Of a stretch of DNA of 6,952 nucleotides, positions 1 through 5,437 are shown in pieces. The position numbers and the translations under genes are program-made. The stretch spans positions 1 to 6,952 of the forward strand of contig DAIEPN010000127.1 in NCBI GenBank assembly GCA_027348355.1, given 5' to 3'. The notes under the pieces were generated by a model. That model ran no database searches, was not told the DNA's origin, and saw nothing but the letters and a program-made list of their open reading frames with translations. Numbering within the stretch: position 1 is the stretch's first letter; each line of letters starts with the position of its first letter. The DNA comes from Chlamydiota bacterium. Its GTDB lineage: Bacteria; Chlamydiota; Chlamydiia; Chlamydiales; Rhabdochlamydiaceae.

Positions 1-803
1 GACTACGAGGTATCCTCAAAATTTGCGCTGTGAAGGCACCAGGATTTGGAGACCGTAGAAAAGCTATGTTGGAAGATATTGCTGTTTTAACGGGCGCAAC
101 TCTTGTATCGGAAGAGACCGGTAACTATTTAGCAGAGGCAACAGCAGATGTTCTCGGTAGCGCTGACAAAATTCATATTACTAAAGATAAGACCACGATT
201 GTGAATGGGCATGGCGATGCAGAAATGATTAAAGCTAGACTTAAACAAATCGATGCAGAGGTCCTCTCTGCTACAAGCCCTTATGATAAAGAAAAGCTAG
301 AAGAGAGAAAGGCGAAGCTCAGCGGGGGTGTAGCTGTAGTTCAGGTAGGAGCTCCTTCCGAGCCTGAGATGAAACAGAAAAAGCAGATGTTTGAAGACAG
401 TTTAAATTCGACTAGAGCGGCTCTGGAAGAAGGAATTGTTCCGGGTGGCGGAGTAGCTCTTCTTAGAGCTAGCAAAGCTGTGGACGCGCTCTCCTTAACA
501 GGAGATGAGCTCATCGGAGCTCAGATGGTCCAAAAAGCTTGCGAAGCTCCATGTAGACAACTCATCCAAAACGGTGGGTTTGAAGGTTCTGTGATCGTAG
601 GAGAGATTTGGAAAGGAGGAAAGAATTTCGGATTTAACGCCCTTTCTGAAAAAGTTGAGGATTTAGTCACGGCTGGAATCATTGACCCTGCTAAAGTTGT
701 GAAAAATGCCTTGAAGTACGCTGCATCTGTTGCTGGCATTGTCCTGCTCTCTGAAGTGCTCATTGGCGATGCAAAAGAAGATTCTTCTGATGCAAAATCA
801 TAG
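1..803 (+). CDS. groEL: 60 kDa chaperonin GroEL, C-terminal half (5' end outside window)
   Basis: The reading frame is open from position 3 and runs off the left edge, so 266 residues are visible of a family usually near 550. The GTG at 30 is an internal Val codon, because the frame before it (LRGILKICA) continues the family sequence [23 protein letters not shown]. The fragment covers part of the apical domain, the second intermediate segment and the C-terminal equatorial segment. The Asp in [15 protein letters not shown] (codon 396-398) matches the E. coli ATPase Asp398. The nucleotide-binding GGGVALL (444-464) and the Asp of GIIDPAK (Asp495 equivalent) are also present, so this half looks ATPase-competent. 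The protein ends in a short acidic, Ser-rich tail ([10 protein letters not shown]) without the GGM repeats or GMDY-type end of many GroELs. Chlamydiae carry several groEL paralogues, and proximity to murF points to the one called GroEL3 (CT755) in C. trachomatis. That paralogue assignment is inference. No groES is visible. Confidence 0.96.
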   Translation, partial: LRGILKICAVKAPGFGDRRKAMLEDIAVLTGATLVSEETGNYLAEATADVLGSADKIHITKDKTTIVNGHGDAEMIKARLKQIDAEVLSATSPYDKEKLEERKAKLSGGVAVVQVGAPSEPEMKQKKQMFEDSLNSTRAALEEGIVPGGGVALLRASKAVDALSLTGDELIGAQMVQKACEAPCRQLIQNGGFEGSVIVGEIWKGGKNFGFNALSEKVEDLVTAGIIDPAKVVKNALKYAASVAGIVLLSEVLIGDAKEDSSDAKS

Positions 804-817
804 AGATGACCTATCTG

Positions 818-850
818 TAAAAGACCTCTTTTATCCATAGAGGTCTTTTA
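818..850 (+). terminator. Intrinsic terminator after groEL
   Basis: A perfect 12-bp inverted repeat (818-829 with 839-850) encloses a 9-base loop. The core is GACCTCT/AGAGGTC, flanked by an A-run on the left arm and TTTT on the right arm. It begins 15 bases after the groEL stop, so it should end the chaperonin transcript. The A-run on the opposite strand could make it work in both directions. The right arm also contains AGAGG, the only Shine-Dalgarno-like sequence for the next gene, whose ATG lies 3 bases beyond the hairpin. Confidence 0.85.
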
Positions 851-852
851 CT

Positions 853-1809
853 ATGCAAAACCCAGAAAAAAAAGCTGCCGTCTTCCCAAGCAGGGGGATA
901 GGCGATGCTATTTTGATGATGATCGCATGCCATCATCTAAAAAAAGCAGGGTATGATGTTACCCTTTACCACCCGACCCTTGAAGAACTGAAAAATTGGT
1001 TTGAAAGCGGGTCTAAAAAGCAAAGATTCGCGAAATGGCCTTCTTTAGAAGATCTCCCATCTTCTGTACAAGAATATGATCTCGTGATTGTTCAAAATGA
1101 CAATTCTCCTCGTATGAAGGTGCTTTATTCTTCTATTCCTAGAAACAAACTATCTATTTTTTATGCAAGCTATGTCCAAGGTAAACATTTTCCTTTGGAC
1201 CCAAATGACCGCGTTTTTGTCTCCGATAAATCTATGGCAGAAAATATTGCGATCTCAGTAGCCTCTCTTTTGGGAAACAAAGAAGTTTCCAAAGATAACG
1301 GGCTCTATGCTCCGCATCATCTAACCTATAGGAAAGAGAAAAACAGGGTTGTCATCCACCCTTTAAGTAATGAAGAGGAAAAAAACTGGTCTGTAGAAAA
1401 ATATGAAAAGCTTGGGAGGGCGTTACAAGAAAAGGGTTTTTCTCCTGTTTTTGTATGTAATGAAAAAGAGCTGCCAAGCCTTCATAGGCTTTCTCAAAGT
1501 TGTACGGTGGAAACCTTTCCAAATTTGGAAGTGCTTGCAAGCTTTATCTATGAATCCGGTTACATGATCGGCAACGATTCTTTAATAGGACACTTAGCCT
1601 CTAATTTGGCTATTCCTACTCTCATCATTGGAAACGATTCTAAACGGATGAAATTATGGCGACCTGGTTGGCTTTTTGGAGAAGTGATCACCCCATATGA
1701 TTGGATTCCTAATTTCAAATTCTTGCGTATACGTTCTGTCTATTGGAAACACTGCATTAGTGTGAATAGAGTCTATAAAGCTTTTATAAATCTTACGAAG
1801 ATACTTTAG
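853..1809 (+). CDS. Glycosyltransferase family 9 protein (ADP-heptose:LPS heptosyltransferase-like)
   Basis: This 318-residue protein has the layout of the GT9 family, which transfers heptose from ADP-heptose to the LPS core at the cytoplasmic face of the inner membrane. The N-terminal Rossmann half has PSRGIGDAIL (residues 12-21); its Asp18 matches the catalytic Asp in the WaaC/WaaF GD motif. The second half has RVVIHPLS (165-172), KNWS (177-180), and the donor-site signature GNDSLIGHLASNLAIPT (240-256; family form GNDSGxxHLAAAxGTP). No signal peptide or membrane helix is seen. The start at 853 is required because the next Met (residue 22) would remove the GD motif. A weak AGAGG at 839-843 lies 9 bases upstream, inside the groEL terminator arm. 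I see no convincing promoter of its own, so expression may depend on read-through. The donor sugar is uncertain: GT9 sequences alone do not separate heptosyltransferases I to III from related enzymes, so no symbol is given. Confidence 0.85.
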   Translation: MQNPEKKAAVFPSRGIGDAILMMIACHHLKKAGYDVTLYHPTLEELKNWFESGSKKQRFAKWPSLEDLPSSVQEYDLVIVQNDNSPRMKVLYSSIPRNKLSIFYASYVQGKHFPLDPNDRVFVSDKSMAENIAISVASLLGNKEVSKDNGLYAPHHLTYRKEKNRVVIHPLSNEEEKNWSVEKYEKLGRALQEKGFSPVFVCNEKELPSLHRLSQSCTVETFPNLEVLASFIYESGYMIGNDSLIGHLASNLAIPTLIIGNDSKRMKLWRPGWLFGEVITPYDWIPNFKFLRIRSVYWKHCISVNRVYKAFINLTKIL

Positions 1810-1817
1810 TTCGGAAG
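1792..1817. terminator. Weak imperfect hairpin between convergent genes
   Basis: Arms 1792-1799 (CTTACGAA) and 1810-1817 (TTCGGAAG) pair with one mismatch around a 10-base loop that contains the glycosyltransferase stop codon. On the + strand it is followed by TGGTTTTAG, and on the - strand by an A/T-rich stretch. It sits between two convergent genes whose stops are 13 bases apart, where a shared terminator would be expected. However, the stem is short and the T-tract poor. A neighbouring small inverted repeat (TATAAA/TTTATA, 1774-1788) could contribute. Confidence 0.3.
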
Positions 1818-1822
1818 TGGTT

Positions 1823-2653
1823 TTAGCTTTCTTCTCGGTGGATCTTGTTATAAATCTCTCTTTTAGGGACCTGTCTGTGTTTTGCAACTGTTTTGATTGC
1901 TTCTTGGAGTGAAAGACCAAACTCTTCTTGTAATTTTTGCACATGCTCTTCCGGTGTAAGCTCTTCTAAAGAGATCTGGGAGTGACCTTGATTAGAAGGA
2001 GAAAAAAGGAGGACAATTTCTCCTTTAAGAGGTTTTTGTTGAACTCTCTCTAAAAGTTCTTGAGGTGCTCCGTTTAAAATCTCTTCAAATTTCTTTGTGA
2101 TTTCTCGAACAATACAGAGTGTGCAGGTTGGGATGTGTTTTACTGCAAGTTCCAAAGTTCTTTCAATACGGTGCGGTGTTTCATAAGAAATGGTGATTCC
2201 TGGATAATAGAGGATTTCTTGGAAAACTTTTTGCAGGTCAGAGAGCTTTTTGGGAAGAAACCCGATCATCTGGAAATTTTCTGTTGAAAGACTGGAAAGG
2301 GTAAGGGCTGCAATTGCGGCGCAAGGCCCTGGAATGACTGTGTAGGGTAAATCGTGTAATCTGCAAGCTTGAATCAGATCTTGACCTGGATCGCAGATGC
2401 CAGGAGTTCCTGCATCGGAGATGAGGGCAATGTTTTTTCCCTCGCACAAATCCTCAAGGATCATTTTCTCTTTTTCAGACTCGTTGAACTTATGATAACT
2501 TATAAGAGGTTTTTGAATTTTGTGATGCGAGAGGAGGATACGGCTGTGTTTGGTGTCCTCACAAAGAATGTAATCACAAAGCTTTAAAGTGTCTAAAGCT
2601 CTGATCGTGATATCAGCGAGGTTTCCTATGGGAGTTGCTATAAGATAAAGCAC
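1823..2653 (-). CDS. rsmI: 16S rRNA (cytidine(1402)-2'-O)-methyltransferase RsmI
   Basis: RsmI uses S-adenosylmethionine to 2'-O-methylate C1402 in the decoding centre of 16S rRNA; RsmH (MraW) adds the N4-methyl to the same base. The 276-residue protein carries the family signatures in order: LYLIATPIGNLADITIRAL (2-20), CEDTKHSR (31-38), SDAGTPGICDPG (79-90), PGP (108-110), GFLPKK (131-136), ETPHRIERT (158-166), VREITKKFEE (182-191) and GEIVLLF (211-217). These form the tetrapyrrole-methylase-type fold. A C-terminal helix-turn-helix-like segment follows (LSLQEAIKTVAKHRQVPKREIYNKI). The length is typical. The start is GTG at 2653, since the family motif begins at residue 2 and no ATG lies in frame just upstream. 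There is no Shine-Dalgarno sequence. The tRNA-Cys gene ends 19 bases upstream on the same strand with no terminator between them, so co-transcription is likely. Confidence 0.97.
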   Translation of the reverse strand: MLYLIATPIGNLADITIRALDTLKLCDYILCEDTKHSRILLSHHKIQKPLISYHKFNESEKEKMILEDLCEGKNIALISDAGTPGICDPGQDLIQACRLHDLPYTVIPGPCAAIAALTLSSLSTENFQMIGFLPKKLSDLQKVFQEILYYPGITISYETPHRIERTLELAVKHIPTCTLCIVREITKKFEEILNGAPQELLERVQQKPLKGEIVLLFSPSNQGHSQISLEELTPEEHVQKLQEEFGLSLQEAIKTVAKHRQVPKREIYNKIHREES

Positions 2654-2672
2654 AATAATTATGTGTTTGTAA

Positions 2673-2743
2673 AGGTGGCACTCAGATTTGAACTGAGGAT
2701 GGGAGCTTTGCAGGCTCCTGCCTTACCACTTGGCTATACCACC
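2673..2743 (-). tRNA. tRNA-Cys (anticodon GCA)
   Basis: The minus strand folds into a complete 71-base cloverleaf. The acceptor stem is GGTGGTA with TGCCACC (one T-G pair). The D stem is GCC/GGC with GG in the loop. The anticodon stem is GGAGC/GCTCC around CTGCAAA, so the anticodon is GCA (2709-2711). The variable loop has 4 bases, and the T arm is CTCAG-TTCAAAT-CTGAG. The discriminator base is U73, the identity base of cysteine tRNAs. The terminal CCA is not encoded and must be added enzymatically. The gene is followed 19 bases later by rsmI on the same strand. Confidence 0.98.
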
Positions 2744-2757
2744 GTCAAAAAATTGAC
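2744..2757. repeat. Short inverted repeat at the tRNA-Cys 5' boundary
   Basis: GTCAA and TTGAC flank four A residues in a perfect 5-bp inverted repeat. It directly abuts the mature 5' end of tRNA-Cys and overlaps the TTGACT -35 box proposed for murF. It would lie in the 5' leader of the tRNA precursor. It may be a small leader hairpin, an operator-like site, or chance in an A/T-rich gap. Confidence 0.4.
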
Positions 2758-2780
2758 TAAGATTATGCTTTATCTATAGA
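2753..2780 (+). promoter_or_regulatory. Sigma70/sigma66-type promoter for murF-mraY-murD-nlpD
   Basis: TTGACT (2753-2758) and TATAGA (2775-2780) are separated by 16 bases. Both boxes match five of six positions of the vegetative-sigma consensus, which chlamydial sigma66 also recognises. Transcription should begin near 2786-2788. That leaves about 30 bases of leader before the ATG at 2818, with AGGA in place, but almost none before the ATG at 2791. It is the only good promoter seen upstream of the cell-wall genes. Confidence 0.65.
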
Positions 2781-2791
2781 ATATGGGGCAA
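2762..2791 (-). promoter_or_regulatory. Probable promoter for tRNA-Cys and rsmI
   Basis: On the minus strand, TTGCCC (2786-2791) and CATAAT (2762-2767) are separated by 18 bases, with four and five matches to the -35 and -10 consensus. The expected start is near 2755, giving a tRNA leader of about 10 bases. The elements interleave with the murF promoter on the other strand, so the two polymerase footprints would overlap. Confidence 0.5.
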
Positions 2792-2809
2792 TGGAAAAAA
2801 TATTTATAC

Positions 2810-2813
2810 AGGA
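2810..2813 (+). promoter_or_regulatory. Ribosome binding site deciding the murF start
   Basis: AGGA lies 4 bases before the ATG at 2818. The competing ATG at 2791 has only GGGG ending 2 bases upstream, too close for good initiation, and lies within a few bases of the predicted transcription start. Confidence 0.55.
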
Positions 2814-2817
2814 ACCT

Positions 2818-4149
2818 ATGAAAACGAGATATTTAGAAGATATTGCAAGCGAGCTTGGTTTTCCAATGGTTAGCTCCCCACATCCTATCAAAGGGTATAA
2901 GGCGGATAGTCGAAAAGTGCAAGCGGGGGACCTCTTTTTTGCCATACCAGGTCAGAGGACAGATGGCCATATGCACCTTAAAGAGGTAGCAGAAAAGGGA
3001 GCGATTGCGGCTGTAGTCTCGAATAGTTATCGAGGAGAGGACTTTGGTCTACATCTATTTTATGTGGATGATGTTCTGGACAGTCTACAAGAGTTGGCTA
3101 GAAGAGCGGTGCAAAATCATAGAGTTCCTATTGTTGCAGTCACAGGATCAGTTGGGAAAACAACCACAAAAGAATTTATTTTCCATCTTCTTTCAGCCAA
3201 ATATAAAGTCGGGAGAACTCCTGGCAATGCGAATTCCCAAGTGGGATTTCCTCTAGCTTTATTATCGATGACTGGCGAGGAGGAGGTTTTAGTACTCGAG
3301 ATGGGAATGACAGAATGCGGGCATATTCAAAAGCTTGTCTCCATCGCTCCACCTGATATTGCAGTTGTTACCAAAATCGACTTTGTACATGTCGATGCTT
3401 TTCAAGGAAGAGAAGGGATCGCAAAGGCGAAAGCTGAAATTTTCTCCAGTCCTAAAACACGGCTAGGTGTTATCAATATACAAGCAATGGAATTTTCTTC
3501 TCTTGCTAAGGCAGGTGGGATCCCAAAAAAGACCTATGGTTTTGCAGATGCTGATTTTGTGATCGATCCTAAAACACAAGAATTTTGTGACGACAAGGGA
3601 CAAAAGATACTTATAGATCTACCTTTTACAGCTACGCATATGATAGAGAATTTTCTTGGAGCGGTAGTTGTGGCAAGGGAACTTGGCTTAAGTTATCAAG
3701 AGATTAGAGCGCAAGCTAAAACCTTGGCCCCTTTTCATCTTCGGTTTGAGACACTGGAAATAAATGGAGTTACATATCTTAATGATTGCTATAACGCAAG
3801 TTTAGAGTCCATGAAAGCCGCTTTTGTAAATATTCCTAAAGATCTTTCTACAAAAAGAAAGATCGCTATTTTAGGGGAGATCAAGAATTTAGGGAGCTTT
3901 TCTGAATTTATACATAGAAGCGTTGCAGAAATCGCAGTCAAACACTTTGATCAATTTATCTGTTATGGGCAAGAGTGTTTGGCCATGGAAGAGATTTTTA
4001 TCAAAAATGAACGTCCTGCCAAGTTCTTTTCAGATTTTGCACTTTTACAAGAACATGTAGAAAAAACGGTTTCTTCTGGAGATTTTGTCCTTATCAAGGG
4101 ATCGAATGGCAACCAATTGTGGCGTTTACTCGAATCGAAAAAAAATTGA
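2818..4149 (+). CDS. murF: UDP-N-acetylmuramoyl-tripeptide--D-alanyl-D-alanine ligase MurF
   Basis: MurF joins the D-Ala-D-Ala dipeptide to UDP-MurNAc-tripeptide in an ATP-driven cytoplasmic step, finishing the pentapeptide precursor. From 2818 the protein has 443 residues (E. coli has 452). The N-terminal UDP-binding domain has KADSRKVQAGDLFFAIPG (28-45). The central ATPase domain has the P-loop VTGSVGKTTTKEF (108-120), LEMGMTECGHI (160-170), and KAKAEIF (203-209), the usual site of the carbamylated Lys in Mur ligases. The C-terminal domain has HLRFETLEINGVTYLNDCYNASLESM (307-332), a form of the family DDSYNANPxSM motif, then ILGEIKNLG and LIKGSNGNQLW. An in-frame ATG at 2791 would add nine residues. 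The later start is preferred because of its AGGA site, the promoter position, and the distance to the DSRK motif. It is the first gene of the cell-wall operon, and mraY follows after 66 bases. Confidence 0.96.
   Translation: MKTRYLEDIASELGFPMVSSPHPIKGYKADSRKVQAGDLFFAIPGQRTDGHMHLKEVAEKGAIAAVVSNSYRGEDFGLHLFYVDDVLDSLQELARRAVQNHRVPIVAVTGSVGKTTTKEFIFHLLSAKYKVGRTPGNANSQVGFPLALLSMTGEEEVLVLEMGMTECGHIQKLVSIAPPDIAVVTKIDFVHVDAFQGREGIAKAKAEIFSSPKTRLGVINIQAMEFSSLAKAGGIPKKTYGFADADFVIDPKTQEFCDDKGQKILIDLPFTATHMIENFLGAVVVARELGLSYQEIRAQAKTLAPFHLRFETLEINGVTYLNDCYNASLESMKAAFVNIPKDLSTKRKIAILGEIKNLGSFSEFIHRSVAEIAVKHFDQFICYGQECLAMEEIFIKNERPAKFFSDFALLQEHVEKTVSSGDFVLIKGSNGNQLWRLLESKKN
3841..3864. repeat. Perfect 9-bp inverted repeat inside murF
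   Basis: GATCTTTCT (3841-3849) and AGAAAGATC (3856-3864) flank the 6-base loop ACAAAA in the C-terminal domain coding region. No T-tract follows, so it is not a terminator. It could form an mRNA stem-loop between the first and last gene of the operon. The encoded peptide is KDLSTKRKI, a Lys-rich linker, so part of the symmetry may just reflect codon content. Confidence 0.45.
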
Positions 4150-4215
4150 TTTTTGAGAAAGTGGAAAAAGATCTACAATCGAGAAAAGCAATGCGTACCT
4201 TTACGATTTACGACC

Positions 4216-5433
4216 ATGATCTTTTATTTATTTCAATTTTTGACGGTACAATTAGGATGGAAGATTCCTAGTGTATTTACATATTCCTCGACTAGGATGA
4301 TCTTAGCCGCTCTCACGACTTTGCTTTTTACGATATTTTTAGGACCTCGGTTCATTAAAAAATTGTACGAAATGAAAATAGGACAATCTATCCGTGTGGA
4401 AGACTGTCCTCTTTTAGGTCAACTTCATGAAAAGAAAAAGGACACCCCTACGATGGGAGGGATTTTACTTCTCTCTTCCATGGTGCTCTCTTTACTTCTT
4501 TGGATGAATTGGAAAAGCTCCTTTACTTTAGTACTATTAGTTACAACAGTTTGGCTTGGATTTATAGGGGGATATGACGATTATTTAAAATTAAAGAGGA
4601 AAAGCCCAAAGGGGATGAGCGCTAAGACGAAGTTTTTATTACAGAACACGTTGTCTATTTTGCTAGCTCTTTACTTTTTATGTCCTAGCCTAACTGCGAA
4701 AGTGCAGGTGGGCGATTATTTTGTTCCTCCTACTGCGAAAGAATTGAACGTTGGTAAAGAGGAGAAATCTGCTACGATTCAACCTCTTTCTACACAGGCC
4801 TACATGACAAGATACTATGTTCCTTTCTGGAAGGATCCCGTTGTGATCTTTTCGGGGTTCCTCTTATTTATGCCTTTTCTCTTTAGTATATTTATTATTA
4901 CCGGATCTTCTAATGCAGTGAATTTAACCGATGGGCTAGATGGATTAGCATCAGGGTGTTTGCTTTTTGTTGCGGTCGTTCTTGCAATTGTCGCATTTTT
5001 ATCTAACAATATTGAAATTTCACGCTACCTCCACATCCTATATATTGAAGACAGTGGAGAGATCGCAGTCTATTTGTGCGCACTTTTCGGAGCATGCTTG
5101 GGTTTTTTATGGTACAACGGATACCCAGCTCAAGTTTTTATGGGAGATACAGGGTCTTTGGCGCTCGGAGGAATAATTGGTGTTTGTGCATTACTTCTTA
5201 GAAGAGAGGTTCTTCTTGGAGTAGTAGGGGGAATCTTTGTTGCGGAAGCAGCTTCTGTGATATTGCAAGTAGGGAGCTATAAGCTGCGAAATAAAAAAAG
5301 AATTTTTTTATGTTCCCCGCTCCATCATCATTTTGAATATAAGGGCTGGCCTGAGACGAAAGTGGTTTTACGGTTTTGGATTGTAGGATTGATCTTGGCA
5401 ATTATTGGTTTAGCTTCTTTAAAATTTCAGTAG
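4216..5433 (+). CDS. mraY: Phospho-N-acetylmuramoyl-pentapeptide-transferase MraY
   Basis: MraY transfers phospho-MurNAc-pentapeptide to undecaprenyl phosphate, making lipid I in the inner membrane. From 4216 it has 405 residues and about ten hydrophobic segments. Family signatures are KKKDTPTMGG (73-82), the Mg-binding GGYDDYLK (118-125; E. coli Asp115/116), NAVNLTDGLDGLA (233-245; Asp239 matches E. coli Asp267), YPAQVFMGDTGSLALGG (303-319) and SPLHHHFEYKGWPE (367-380) with the His triplet. The open frame extends upstream to a TTG at 4153. The ATG at 4216 is chosen because MIFYLFQFLTVQ aligns with the family N-terminus and the extra residues are charged and unlike MraY. Neither start has a Shine-Dalgarno sequence. 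It is about 45 residues longer than E. coli MraY, mainly through a polar stretch around residues 158-205 in an extracytoplasmic loop. The stop is 4 bases from murD. Confidence 0.96.
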   Translation: MIFYLFQFLTVQLGWKIPSVFTYSSTRMILAALTTLLFTIFLGPRFIKKLYEMKIGQSIRVEDCPLLGQLHEKKKDTPTMGGILLLSSMVLSLLLWMNWKSSFTLVLLVTTVWLGFIGGYDDYLKLKRKSPKGMSAKTKFLLQNTLSILLALYFLCPSLTAKVQVGDYFVPPTAKELNVGKEEKSATIQPLSTQAYMTRYYVPFWKDPVVIFSGFLLFMPFLFSIFIITGSSNAVNLTDGLDGLASGCLLFVAVVLAIVAFLSNNIEISRYLHILYIEDSGEIAVYLCALFGACLGFLWYNGYPAQVFMGDTGSLALGGIIGVCALLLRREVLLGVVGGIFVAEAASVILQVGSYKLRNKKRIFLCSPLHHHFEYKGWPETKVVLRFWIVGLILAIIGLASLKFQ

Positions 5434-5437
5434 GATT

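Noticed and set aside
30..32. GTG as a start codon for a short GroEL-like protein
   Set aside because: The frame is open upstream to the window edge and continues the GroEL family sequence, so this is an internal valine.
521..838. Antisense open frame of 105 codons within groEL
   Set aside because: It is the mirror of conserved GroEL coding sequence and starts inside the terminator hairpin.
1654..1944. Antisense open frame of 96 codons spanning the glycosyltransferase and rsmI ends
   Set aside because: It overlaps two well-supported genes, has no recognisable domain, and its sequence is a shadow of their codons.
2369..2587. Plus-strand open frame of 72 codons inside rsmI
   Set aside because: It lies opposite the SDAGTPGICDPG and CEDTKHSR motifs of RsmI and has no features of its own.
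4153..4215. TTG at 4153 as the mraY start
   Set aside because: It would add 21 charged residues not seen in the family, and it has no SD; the ATG at 4216 matches the family N-terminus.
4191..4271. A 26-codon open frame beginning with ATG across the mraY start, considered as a leader peptide
   Set aside because: The SD is very weak, and a frame of this length is expected by chance; no attenuator hairpin accompanies it.
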